From Elysia crispata (lineage: Eukaryota > Mollusca > Gastropoda > Plakobranchidae), in the NCBI GenBank assembly GCA_033675545.1, contig JAWDGP010003784.1:175001-239000 (forward strand): a DNA stretch of 64,000 nucleotides, given 5' to 3'. The translations under genes were made by a program, and so were the position numbers. The notes below the pieces were generated by a model, which worked only from the letters and a program-made list of their open reading frames with translations, searched no databases and was not told the DNA's origin. This document shows, piece by piece, positions 52,288-64,000 of this stretch (position 1 is the stretch's first letter; each line of letters starts with the position of its first letter).

Positions 52288-54160
52288 ATGGCTGAAAATG
52301 AAATCGAGAAACTTGGCAAGTTTCAATATAAAAACTCTCAGCATTTAAAGGTGAGAGTTTTCTCTTCCATATTGTTGAGTTCTACTGATGATTTCCCCAA
52401 TTTCGATCATTTTGTATATCCCATTAGTTTTTTCAATTTGAAAATCTTCTCCAAATAAGACATTCTGAGGAATCTTTTTCTTGTTATCATCACTTTTTTT
52501 GCATTTTGTGAAAGCATAAAGCCTAGGGTATGCTTTTTCTCAGTGGTCCAGTTATTTTTAACTTATGAATATGGACAGTTCCATTCATCAAAAGAATAGT
52601 TTTTGTTTGGTAGATACCCAACTCAAGAACCTGAGAAGAGTTTTAGCTTGGTACATAACCAACTCAAGAACCCGAGACCGAGAGTCATGTAGTAGTTTGA
52701 ACAAACCCTTGTTTGCCGCAAAAAACACTTCAGTACAGCAAGCAATGCAGTGGCTTTGTTGTGCAGAAAATCGTTAGCAGAACCCAAAAAATCGTTAATG
52801 AGAACTTTATCGGTTAATGTATTTAAAATGCATTGATTATTTTACTTTTCTTGAACTTTTTTGCACCGAACATAATCTTCTTTTTTTTTTTTTCCCCACA
52901 AATCTTAATTTTTTCACAGTTGAAGATACTCCTTTAGAGACCTCTTGGTCTAGCACACCTTGACTTTGTGAAGCAGAGCATATTACTCTGTCTAGAAGTT
53001 GAGATTTTCTTACCAGATTATTTTCTTTTGGTACTCATTATTATCTTAAGATGACCCATATCTTTTGAGTTGAATATGGTATTCCAGCTCACTCCAGCAT
53101 CTGACAAATTTTGATGAGAAAAGTGAATATTTCAAGCTCATTGAAAATTTGTAGAAAAAGAATGCATCGGTCTATCTTTTTTTTTTTCAATAAAAAGTGC
53201 AAATTTATTCTCATTTTGCAAGCTTTGTGATATCTCATTAATACTATTTTCCGGCCTATTATCCTATTAAAAGAGGATAACAGTACTGTGGTTTAACTTG
53301 ACAATTATACGTATTATGATTCATTCCCTTGTCTATCAGACAATATTGTAACTGTTCCTCTTTGCAGTATCTCCACTTAAAAATTCCAGAAGAATTACAT
53401 ATATATATATGTAAAGTTAAAAGTGTATGAAATTAATCTCTTTGTCTATCTCTGCTGCGGAATCAATTTGTTAAAGCTATCTTACTGTAAGTCCTCAACC
53501 AATCAGAAATGTTGCTTCAGTTTATTTGGTACACCATTCAAGATGGGGAAAGTAAAATTGAGTTACACAGGAAGGAAAGAAAACCAAAACTTGGAAGAAA
53601 AGTAAGTCAGTGCTGTGTTCTATTTTTTTGTATGTGTGTCATTCACCCTAAAGGCTCTAATATACATTAGAACATTTTATTTGACTTAAATTGTCTTTGA
53701 ACCTCATTGGGTTTTGCATGCAAGACAACGCTGGCAATCCAAGCATCTGCATAAGATTTATTAGATGAGGTAGAGATACAGTAAGTAATCATTGAAATTG
53801 TATATCCTTCTGTCAGACTTGGTATGGCAAGAAAGAGAAAATGTAAGAAAGCACTGATGTTATGAAATTTGCTTTACTTTCTGCACTTGGTGTTTGTGTA
53901 CTCATAGAATGATTTCAATATTTTCTTCTTGAATTGTAATTAATGTAAAATCTACTCTTATTTCATTTTGGTGCATGAGTATTGCAGTGAGACCAATTGA
54001 AGCTTAATAAAATAGAAATGAAAAGTAACAATTTTTTAACATGGTTGCTCTAATACTAGCGGAGAAAATTGGTTACTCTGACTTCAAATCACAGCCGATA
54101 GATATGGAAGTACCTCAAGGCACCAGTGTTGCAGGAAGTCATAGAATTTCTTCCAAATGA
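52288..54160 (+). CDS. Candidate three-exon small gene (69 codons)
   Basis: Three short segments join entirely in phase 0. 52288-52350 (ATG, MAENEIEKLGKFQYKNSQHL then Lys, donor GTGAGA). 53521-53601 (acceptor GCTTCAG; contains DGESKIELHRKERKPKLGRK; donor GTAAGT). 54095-54160 (acceptor AATCACAG; PIDMEVPQGTSVAGSHRISS then Lys and TGA). The residue mix is hydrophilic and protein-like and splice signals are good, but the product is tiny and matches nothing I know. Chance combinations are possible in AT-rich DNA. Confidence 0.28.
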
Positions 54161-55077
54161 ACCTCAAGTATCAAACTTTTCTCCCTTTAGTTAAGCATAC
54201 ATTTTAGTTGTTTTGGACAAAATAAATCTCTGCCTCTTTGAATTTCTGTTGTTTACTCGTCAGGAATTTTTTAATGGCACAATACAAACTTGAAGTTTGA
54301 AAAAAAATTGTCAGCACTATGTCATTTTAGAGAAAAAGTTGTCAAAAATTAGTTTATTAAAAAAAAACAAACTCTTTTGTCCTTCTCTCTGAGGTTAGCA
54401 GTTTTTATATTAAGCAGACTTATACATTTTCACTATGCGCAATTTTGACAATTTAATGTAAAGTGAAACCTATTCTATTATCAGTTTGTTTGTTTGATAA
54501 TTTAGCATATATACTGCAAATTGATAAAAACATTCTCAGGTTGAAGAGCATGACAAAACTGCCCATCATATTGCGTAATTTGGGTTTTACACTTCAGTTG
54601 CAAACCAAAGGAGCCAAAACAAAAATAAGTTCAGAAACCTGAAAGATTGGAAACTTTAAAAGCAGAGACAGGCAGGAGAAAAGTCTAGTATCAATCCTAA
54701 AATGTGTGCTTCATGTGACAGGCACAAAATGGATGTGAAAAGAGGTTTTGAAGCACAGTAGAAGTATTAGTTTCTTTTGCTAGACATGTTTCTTTTTAAG
54801 GATAATGCTCTTACGAATTTGCCGAGTTCAATTTATGTCAGGATACAAATTATAAGGCCTACAATCTTATACAAAAAGAAAATCACACTCAAATGCTATT
54901 TGCGGTTATTGAACGTGCAGACCTATGCTAAATCCAAGTTATCCCTCCACGTTTGTTCATGTAAAATTCGTCGAGAAACTTGGGATTGCATAAAACTATG
55001 AAAACCTCCCCCCAAAAAAAACAAAAAAAAAAAAACAAAACAAAACGACATAAAAAACACCAAAAAACAAAAAAGAA

Positions 55078-55108
<31 letters not shown>

Positions 55109-58100
55109 CTATTCTCGCTCGTCCACAGATACCTAATTATACGTATGTAGTTACAATTAAATCTTGTTATCCTTGATCGCCCATCTAGTTGGATGTACAA
55201 CAAGTACATGTAGTTCATTGATAATTACCGATATAATAGGTCTAATAATAAACATTACCTTTAAGCAATAAAATCTTTTTGTATAATACATGAGAAAGAA
55301 CGAGAGCAGTTTCACTGGTCGAACTATCATTACGAAGTTAACACATATTGTAACTGTTTGAGATTTACGTATTAATGCAAAGGATATTGTAAAGAAAGTG
55401 TGCATAAATAGGTAACATGAACAAAGCAGATTCCGTTCGAGCATGAAACCAAGCTGGTGCGCAGTCTTATAAATTGCTACATTTTTCTTAAAGCTGGTTG
55501 ATTACGAAATTTATCGAACAATTACAAAGTATTTGCTTGTAATGCTAATTTACAATAACTCTTCAGGCTACATATGTTAACCCTATCGCACTTTATCTAA
55601 ACGATAGTTGTAACTTGTATGGAACATCAAACAGCGCTCTTCGGGCAGGATGAAGAAAACTGAAAAGATGAATAATTATTACTCTGTACTATTATGTATT
55701 AGTTACCGCTTTAGACTTCATTAATAAAACTCCTTTTATTTTAGTAAGAATAGTAGGCAGTCACACAAGAGAGATAAATAAGCAACATAAGGGTTAACAA
55801 CAATGGCGTAACAGTTTTCCTGAGGCCGTTATGCACTGCATGCTATGATGACTTGTAAAGTTTCTGTACATCATCCAAACATCTAAGAAATTGTTTTTAT
55901 TTTTTCTTTCTATTTGCTTGATAATAATTATATATTTTTTTTATTATTATTTTTGTGTTCATTATTTTCTACCCCTGAAGTCAAACCGTAGTCTATTGAT
56001 ATCAAGTTTTATTGCGAACAGTATGATAAATACACAATACATTGTTACTATAGTCGGTAACAACTTATTACACTTTAGTCTTTTTGTGTCTCACTTTATT
56101 TTCTTTAAGTTTTATTTGAACTTGAAGTAAAATAACCTTCGGCTTTTTTCATATAAATTTAAGATTGATGTTTTTTTTTTTTGTAAATTCTATAGAAGAA
56201 AGTTTGAATATCAAACGATTCTTATATATCATCTTAAGAACTTGAAAACGCCCCCTCCCGTCAAAAAAGAGAGGAATGATAAGAAAAATGCAATATCAAA
56301 CCTTACCCAACTAATGAATCATTCATTATATAGATGAAAAGCATTAAGTGAATGTTTATGGGGCCATACCTAAAATATATATAAAACTTTTTTTGGGAAA
56401 TACATTTCTGCGCAAACACTAATCGTAATTAAAAGTTTTCATTAGGTGAAAGCGTCAAAATACTGACACTGACAACACAATCGAAATACATACCAGTGTA
56501 TAATTTTGCTAGGTAAAAAGCATTAAGTTCACTTTTTTAAAAACTGATAATAAAATATATGCGAGCGCCTAAAGATTAACAGTGTTTTCCAGTTGCGCGC
56601 GGGGTATGCTTGTAAAAATATTTAATGAACCAATCGAACAATCTACCTATTACCTAGGATAAATGCCTGTGCAGAATTTTTTTTTCTAATTTTAATTTTG
56701 AAATCCAGTGGCCCGTTTAGATCTAGTAGTGAAAATTACATTTACTAAAATGCCTTGGCCCTTGTTTTTATCATTTTCTTAGGAATTTTCGAACTTGTTT
56801 ATAGTGGATTACATGACTTTAAATTTATAAATCATACTTGTGGTCCAATGTTAAGTTTTTGTGCAGAGTACCAAAATTGTATAACTTGATTTTCAATTGA
56901 CCACACACCAGCCCCTTAAGCCAAAGGCCATTTTCGCTTGACGCCTTTATAAACCGCTCAGGTGCTCAATCTAAGCTGACAATGTAATTACATGTATTGT
57001 TACTTTGGAGCTGACGACAATCGTTGATAATGATAAGTGCCGCAGGCTCAACAAAAGTGGAAGACTAGAAACGAATTTACAATGCAAACCGTGTATAATT
57101 ATGTCGCCCGTATAAATACTTTACATTAGGCCTATTATCATCACACGCCGAACTTGAGATGTTGAAGCGGGGTTTTCATAAGTACATGTAATTACTTGTT
57201 GTATGACTGTGTGCCTCACCTGTATATCAACAGGGCTGGTCAACTATTGTGTGTACCACAATCAGTTGCCATCAATAGGCTTGTGAAGGATTCTTCTCGT
57301 CCATTCTCGTTTAATGAAAGAATTCGACGAGTTTCACATTTAGATCCATGTAAATCCAACGAAATTTATTCTGGAGTGTGAAAACCTCAACTGCGGTTTT
57401 ACTTGCAGCTTATATTTTAGCCTTTTCTTTGGAAGGATTAATAGAATAGTAAGTAAAAATAGTGGATAATGCTATCAGTAGATTACCTTCGACATTTTTT
57501 TCCTCAATTTTGTGCACGACAACTTATTGCTCTAGTAAATCGTAATAATTTGTGAAACATCTATAATTGCAAAACGCTGGGACTTAAACTTTACGTCTTT
57601 TTTGCCACTGTTTTACATGCGCCTGCCTATACTGTTTCTCCAAAATTTAATATGAGATTAGAAATGAAATTATACCTTTCTATTATGCTTTTTTCTTTAC
57701 TCCCAAGCACTATTCACCAGTTCTGCTTTTGACAATTGTGATTTAAATTATGTGCCTCAGAGATGCATACAAGTTACCACATGTTTCTAAATTTAGTAGT
57801 TTTCCATACATGTACTACATACATAAATTTGCTAATAGACATTTTGGTATTGTATTATTCGAACGCATGCAAGAGTTCAAAATGCATGTTTTCATGGCTT
57901 CACATGTTTATAAGTGATACTAACAAGTTCATTTAACTCATCATCACAGAACAGTTCAATAAAATAGCAGTACCTATTTTATTTGAAACTACATCACCCC
58001 CACACCCTCTTTTTTATGTTTTGATTTAGTTTATTTAGTTTCATATTTTCAATAACGTATGAATTATGGATAACTTGCAATGGTCTAGTCGTCAGCGCTT

Positions 58101-58900
58101 TGTAAGGCTTTCCAGGGTCTTAAATTTCGAAAATTTTGTTTTCTATAAATTTGATGTTCAGCTTTGAGCTTTTTTCTGTTCTATTCAGTACCAGCTATTA
58201 ATGTACTGTAATTTTCCCGTTAAAAGCTTTCATTTGAATAATGTTCCTTTACTTCAATAAATAACTGACGTATACATGCTTCTTGTTAATGCAATGTCTT
58301 CCAAAGACAGTTCATGTATTGTCTCAGTTGGCGTTTGTAACCATCACTAGCCTTTTAGTTACAACGGACGACCATAACTTACACTTTTATTCTACATGTC
58401 AACATTTCGTATTGTATAATTTATTGGTCCGGAATATACATAGTTTATAGACTTTATTTCACCAATGAACTTAAACTTAGAAGTGATTGAACTCGAAATG
58501 AATCTGCCGCATCTAATTTTTATCATTCCCTTTACATGACTTAAAACCTACCATTATTATTGTTTTTATGTGAGTACTTGTACCAGCATTTTATTTGGTT
58601 ACCCTTCCAAAATTGAGATAGAGCCTTTTATTACAAACCTACACTTTTAAGGTGAATAAGGAAATAATAAAGTTCACATCGTCTTATAGTGTCCTTTTAT
58701 TGCTTTTTTATCTGATGTTCAGATCACAGGTAAAGAATTTCAGGAAGAAATTTCATCGACAAAAACTAGACTTCATTTGTACAAATATATTCTTACCACC
58801 AATTAAGATTGGTCTTAAAAAAGAAAGAAGAAGAAGACGAGTTTGATTTGAAGCGAGTGGATTGTCGACCTGAGAACAAACGTAATTTCACAACTGCGCC
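54161..58900. other. Gene-free AT-rich stretch upstream of the Ldh2-type gene
   Basis: Contains an A-rich tract at ~55008-55108 and little else. An open frame at 57196-57381 is somewhat GC-richer than its surroundings but has no recognised domain. The Ldh2-type gene's promoter presumably lies in the last few hundred bases; no TATA box stands out. Confidence 0.45.
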
Positions 58901-59075
58901 ATGAGCGGGGCGGAAGCAGAGAAGCTAGAGATTGTACCGCTTGAGTCTCTCCGCAAGTTTGCGGTGCAGCTCACGGAAAAAGCTGGAGCTAAAACTGAAC
59001 ATGCTCAGGTTCTTGCAGATTTGCTTATTGCTGCTGACCATCGCGGCCACTTTAGCCATGGGATGAATAGGCTAG
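58901..59075 (+). CDS. Ldh2-family dehydrogenase exon 1 (aa 1-59)
   Basis: ATG in a good context (GCGCCATGAGC) opens MSGAEAEKLEIVPLESLRKF. The exon ends in DHRGHFSHGMNRL, phase 1, donor GTAAGT. Confidence 0.94.
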
Positions 59076-59437
59076 GTAAGTCAAACATTTTAATATACAT
59101 TAAATTTTCTTGCGGCTTTTTTCTTTTCTTTTTTTTTTTTTATTTTTTCATAAATGAAATTTACCTTACTTCGTTTCAACGGTGCATAATGATTTATAAT
59201 GGACAACGTTTATTTCAGCCAGTTCGAGCATATATTATGTTCTTTTGTTTTTAAATTCATTTACGTTCATATTTTTTTTATTTTTGGTTATTAACGTAGA
59301 ACAGTATATTCGCGATTTTAGGCTGCTTCACAACTCGTATATTAATTAGTGACTGATATCCTTTTCATAATAACGATGGTGTGAGTCGGCCAACGTAAGT
59401 TAGCATCAGTAATTAAAGTGATAGCCAATAAAGTCTT

Positions 59438-59439
<2 letters not shown>

Positions 59440-59482
<43 letters not shown>
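59440..59482. repeat. (TA)n microsatellite
   Basis: About 43 nt of TA repeats. Confidence 0.97.
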
Positions 59483-59486
<4 letters not shown>

Positions 59487-59850
59487 GATATATATATGGA
59501 AAAACAATTAAATCATAAACTGCAAATGGCTATACAGACGCAAGAGTTACAAGAACCGAAGAAAGATTATCATCCCATGCTACCTATATAAAATCTTCAC
59601 GCTTTTTTATTTAAAGGGAAATTTTCTTTAGCTTTTTATTTGTAACGACAGATTTGTTATTGACAAAAAAAAAACAGCAACCAAAATTTAATGAATCAAT
59701 CCAAATATTCGGGTAAATTAGTCTTTTATCTGAGATACTCCTTATCCAAAAACCATTAATTCAGGCTGATGCATTGACAAAAGACTAGTAGGGCCTAGTT
59801 ATTTAAAGGTTACATTATTTTATATGAAGGCCCAAACTGGTTTTTTGTGT

Positions 59851-59852
<2 letters not shown>

Positions 59853-59918
<66 letters not shown>
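59853..59918 (+). repeat. (CT)n microsatellite
   Basis: About 66 nt of CT repeats grading into a degenerate pyrimidine tract to ~60180. It is the only long array in the window with pyrimidines on the plus strand. Confidence 0.97.
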
Positions 59919-59921
<3 letters not shown>

Positions 59922-62237
59922 GTCTGTCTCTGTCTTTTTCTCTCTGGTCCTCCTTTTCACGTGATCTCCCCCCTTCCTCTTTCATTTATCTATCCGTTTC
60001 TTCCTGTTTATCCCTATCCTTACCTTCCTTCCGCCTCTCCCCCTACCGATACCTCTTTTTTTTTTATCTCCTACTTCCCATTTCTCTCTATCTGTTCGCT
60101 TCTTCTTTCCTTTATCTCTCTTTTTCTCTCCCTCCCTCCCTTTTCCATTCCTATCATCCCCATCTCTATTTCCTTTAAGTGCTGATGAACCTGGCTGCAT
60201 ATTTCATCCTGACTTGCTCTGGTTAGGTCTACAATAAATTATTTATTTGTGACATTGTTGAACGGTGTTTCCCATCTTTTCAAAAATTCAAATTACAGTA
60301 ATTGATAGTTTTCATCACTTAATTTGCCTGCATTATGTACTGATCGCAGACTGACTTTTAATGTATTAGTGCATTCCTGGTTTCGAATGCATCTTGACTT
60401 ATTATAGACAATAACTTGGTCGTTACGACTGAATACATAAGATTAAAACAGTCAATTTCTTTTTCTGTGGAATATTCAAGAGACAATCATGTGCTTCTTA
60501 CAGCGGTGGCAAACAGGTCTACAACACAAGACATCGTCTACATTTATGACTGTGAAAGTACTTTAATTTCTAATAAAACGTCTCCAAAAGAAAAAAAATA
60601 TACGATAGTTACTTAACGATATGTTCTACACTTTTTTCTCTTTTGTGTAATTTTTTTTCAGGTTAAGTAATGTATAGTGAACATCTATCGCACCATAATT
60701 AAATTGCTATCATCAGTCAATTAATGGCAATATATATTTTTATGTTCAAATATTTTCCTTGATTTTGAACAAGTTTATATTTCTAATATCATTTTCTCAT
60801 TATCCGTCTGAATATAATTTAAAAAAATGTTTGCAATGCAGATTACATTAAAAAAAAATTACGCTTTACTCCCGAGCAATTTCGAATAGATAAGGTGCAC
60901 GTAATTTGCTCTCCAGTAATAATGACTGTCTTCTCCCGCCAAACAGTGCAATGATTCCATGTCGGTAACTAATCGCTCACAAAGATGTTCTAATAATAGC
61001 ACATTGTTGCTAGTATTAGAAAATCTTTGCTCGCCCATATAGGTTATGATGTCGCTTTACATATGGTGTCGTATAGCACAAGTAAAGAGTAAGCAGAGAG
61101 ATAGTTTAAAGTACGATATTTTACATCCGTTTCTTTTGCTCAATCAGTCGCGAGTAAAAAGTCGTATGGCCTGCTGTTGTTAAAAGCGTTATTACATAAA
61201 AATGAAATTTGTTCTCTTAAATACAACTGTCAACGTAAACATTGTGTAAACCTACCCAAGTAATGGACCTTATCAGAAGGTCTAAAATCATAAAAAAAAT
61301 GTTAGTGTGGCAAATTGAAAGCTTATTATGCTTAAATTGTCTATAATTATTTTGTTTATGAGGTACGTTTGACAACAGCCTAACTTACTCTAAAGTCCTA
61401 TTTTCTATTTTTTTTGCCTTATTGTTCTTCAGTTATCTTTAATCATGTAAATGTTAAATCACCCCTCACATGTTTTCTTGAGCACGATTTATTATACTTT
61501 TTAATCACACAAGACGGGTGCGTTTCTTTTCTGTTTTAATTCGTGCAATTCCGTCAAAACATTAAAGCGTTGTTGATAAAATGTTGAAATAATTAGAACA
61601 AGACATTTGGGTACCATGGAATATTCATTTTGTTTTACCTCTTTTGTTAGTATATTCTTTATATTAAAATATTCTTTGATCGGAATCGGCCAGGTTTAGT
61701 CTCAACATTATTCAGCCATATTTTTTTAAATTACTAAATGCGTGATGAAATAAACATTTAATGAATCATGACACAATTATGAAGTGCAAAGACACGCGGC
61801 AATACTAGCAGACCTAGCCGGGTGTTATAAGCAGGTGCTAGCAAAAAAGAAAATCAGTAGGACTTGTTTTGAAAAAAAAAATCATAACGGGACCTGTCTA
61901 TTAGTCTTTCTCTTAAAAACTGGGAGAACTATTAAATGTTTTTGTTTTCATACGATAATTTTTAAATATATTTATTTCTTAATTATTTGACCCATGTAAA
62001 GCTTCTTATATATATTAGCAAAGCCCAAGAGCAAAATTTTTCACGGGTTAAACTTTTAGATTTATAGCAAGTAGTGATCTAAGCTTTTATAATTCACAAC
62101 TGCACCTGAACTCTAAAAATAGCAGCTCGTTACTTTCCGTAATTATAAGGGTTAAGAAGACAAAGGTGTAGTTTGAACTTTGCTTCCTGCAACAATTTAT
62201 AAATATTTTCGAATCATTTTGTCTATGGTGTTTTCAG

Positions 62238-62345
62238 AGTATTACATCGAGGACCTCATAAAAGGCTATAATGCAGTGGACAAGGAACCTGAAATTCTGA
62301 AGCAAACACCAGCTACGGCTCTGGTAGACGGCAACAATTGCTTAG
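62238..62345 (+). CDS. Ldh2-family dehydrogenase exon 2 (aa 59-95)
   Basis: Encodes YYIEDLIKGYNAVDKEPEIL and KQTPATALVDGNNCL, diagnostic of the family. Phase 1 on both sides, acceptor TTTCAG, donor GTAGAT. Confidence 0.94.
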
Positions 62346-63325
62346 GTAGATATGTTTATTGAAATTTTCATTAGTCTATCTAGAGGGTTCTTCCGGGTTC
62401 AAAATAAAAAAAAAAAAATCGATTTTTACGTCCAGCTAGAACACTATCAAAACATCAAATACAATATAACGCAAAGGCAACCTTGACGTTGTTGTAATTT
62501 TAAATGATCCTAATTATTATTGATGATAAATTTGTTGTCATAATCACCACTCCTTGGTCTTTACCGCACCAATTCATCATCATCATCACCGTTGTAAACT
62601 TCATTTTTTTTTTTGTCATTATTAGCGCAGCAGCTGTAGCAATCTTGTAGCAATAAGATTGAAGTTCTTGCACACATGGTGTAAATTTTTACTTTGCAAT
62701 CTGTAAAGTCAATAGAAATAATGAATCACCTGAAGAATTCGTATTATCTTAATTATTTGGTACCATTTGATTAAAAAAAATTGAAGTCAAAGAGGAATAA
62801 CTTAGATCAGTATATTTTGGAAAAGACGAGCCTTTAACAATACAGAGATTATCCAATGTACAAGGCTTAGATTGTCAAGTTTCATTTTTTTGCCACCCTT
62901 TAAAGGCATTGTCAGTTATGAATTTTTTTAGATCAAGATTAAAAGAAAATAGAGAACAGCAGGAAATGTGTGTAAAGGCGAATTCTGAAGGTAAGAGAGC
63001 ACAAAAACAATTGGAGACTGAAAAATGGGAAATTTACCTCTGTAAGAAGAGACATACTGAAAGATACATTGGATATGTATAAAAATTAGTATTTTGAAAC
63101 AACAGAGTATGGGATCGAAAGCGTAGGTATAGATGGCTACACACAAGAATCCTAATGCACAACTTTTTTTTTGTAAGGAAAAATGTAAAAATGAACCTAT
63201 AATTAGTGAAACTCGTGAATAAACAAGGGGAGTAGAGAGGTATAACCTTTGCCTGTATTGTATGCGGTTTTGAATGAAAAAGAAACATGAACTTTGTTAA
63301 ACTTTTTTTTCTTTTGCTTTATCAG
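62346..63325. other. Ldh2-type gene intron 2
   Basis: AT-rich; nothing recognised. Confidence 0.5.
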
Positions 63326-63406
63326 GACCTGTAGTGGGCAAGTTTTGCATTGATCTTGCAATTGAAAAAGCCAAAATTATGGGCATTGGATGGGTCTGTG
63401 CCAAAG
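63326..63406 (+). CDS. Ldh2-family dehydrogenase exon 3 (aa 95-122), last in window
   Basis: Encodes PVVGKFCIDLAIEKAKIMGI and GWVCAK, phase 1 on both sides, donor GTAAGC. The next exon (family motif SNHYGIAG) lies beyond the window. Confidence 0.94.
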
Positions 63407-64000
63407 GTAAGCTTACTTTCTTTTATATTGATATATCTTATTTTTGACATTATTTTTCTAAGCATTAATAATTGTATTGTGGAGACTATACTTTTTGTCC
63501 ATCGTTGTCGGTTTCTGTTCCTATTTCATAATAAAAATTGGATATGCGTCCATTCAAAGTGTCAGAAAGCTGCTTTTTTCATTTTAACGATACAAGCATA
63601 GGTTTTCAATGCCTTGCATTAGTTAGTTTCTATCAAACTAAAGTGACTTCGTAAAGAATCTTACATAGAGATGTCATTCTGATATCAAGTCAAGAATAGT
63701 CCTGATTAAATGGAATCCAACCCTACTACCAGATGGTTCCATATGGAATCGAATGTGTAACATCCTAATTGTCAGTCCTTCCCCTCATCTATAGCAGCAA
63801 GAACAGAAAATTTCTATTACCTTTGTGAGGCAGGAACAGCATGCTCTTTATCATTGCTGTAGAGGCAACAACCATTAATTATCTTTTTAATCAGATACAG
63901 CCCGTCAGATCTCTTCCAATAATTTGCCATTCTTCCGAAACTACATTTTTTTAGCAAAGTAAATTCCATAGCTAAGGAGAGAAGTATGGTCCAAAAATGT
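63407..64000. other. Ldh2-type gene intron 3 (incomplete)
   Basis: AT-rich intron running off the right edge; no exon seen. Confidence 0.5.

Larger units (their letters stand above)
59076..62237. other. Ldh2-type gene intron 1
   Basis: Holds a (TA)n at ~59440-59482, a (CT)n at 59853-59918 followed by ~250 nt of C/T-rich DNA, and otherwise AT-rich sequence. No exon seen. Confidence 0.5.
58901..63406 (+). other. Gene span: Ldh2-family NAD(P)-dependent 2-oxoacid (malate/lactate) dehydrogenase, 5' part
   Basis: Three exons join to the first 121 codons of an Ldh2/YlbC-type oxidoreductase, a family unrelated in fold to classical LDH/MDH that reduces 2-oxoacids such as oxaloacetate, pyruvate or ureidoglycolate partners with NAD(P)H. 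Signatures in order are LRKFAVQL, the conserved DHRGHFSHGMNRL (active-site His region), TPATALVDGNNCLGPVVG (cofactor-binding entry) and FCIDLAIEKAKIMGIGWVCA. The full family is ~340-370 residues, so two thirds lie to the right of the window. No signal peptide is seen, so a cytosolic enzyme is expected. The substrate cannot be told from this part. Confidence 0.93.

Noticed and set aside
57196..57381. Plus-strand 61-codon frame, slightly GC-richer
   Set aside because: No domain, no neighbouring exons in phase, and no promoter context.

Overview
This is a 64 kb piece of an intron-rich, AT-rich animal nuclear genome. Its protein-coding genes are split into many short exons bounded by GT-AG junctions. 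The spaces between them hold long (GA)n and (TA)n microsatellites, mariner and TTAA-flanked DNA transposons, decayed non-LTR retrotransposons and tRNA-like relics. The gene content (a PRP16/DHX38 spliceosomal helicase, an LRRC69-type leucine-rich repeat protein, an Ldh2-family oxidoreductase) and the repeat style suggest a lophotrochozoan, probably a gastropod mollusc. That assignment is inference. There is no sign of bacterial, viral or organellar sequence, and no CRISPR or operon structure.

Layout: 1-780 (+) is the 3' end of a single-pass membrane protein gene. 3178-4171 is a fold-back mariner copy. 4833-26914 (-) is a DHX38 orthologue: 19 coding exons join in frame to 1,025 codons, from the start Met to the middle of the helicase-associated region. 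The last ~200-250 codons of the family are not found between 4832 and 1. Its introns hold a TTAA-flanked MITE (7614-7897), a dead LINE (~8990-10310), a piggyBac-like derivative (22528-23174) and another transposon relic (~23640-24260). 26915-30383 is the divergent intergenic space: compound (TA)n(GA)n arrays, a LINE 3' end and a CpG-rich short ORF.

30384-40821 (+) is an LRRC69 orthologue of nine exons (345 codons, matching the vertebrate length) plus a tenth, phase-symmetric, very acidic 186-nt cassette exon. 40822-58900 is gene-poor. It has GA-tailed duplicated units, minisatellites, a perfect hairpin, a second dead LINE (49800-51560) and two weak gene candidates: a signal-peptide precursor with dibasic sites on the minus strand (44307-45014) and a small three-exon ORF on the plus strand (52288-54160). 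58901-63406 (+) is the 5' part (three exons) of an Ldh2-family NAD(P)-dependent 2-oxoacid/malate dehydrogenase that runs off the right edge.

The genes do not form a functional cluster: pre-mRNA splicing, an LRR scaffold, central metabolism and a membrane receptor-like protein lie side by side, as is usual for animal chromosomes. No undescribed defence or mobile system is evident. The points most worth checking are the LRRC69 cassette exon, the cryptic secreted-peptide gene, the missing DHX38 3' end with an opposite-strand gene in its place, and the TTAA-flanked nonautonomous elements.
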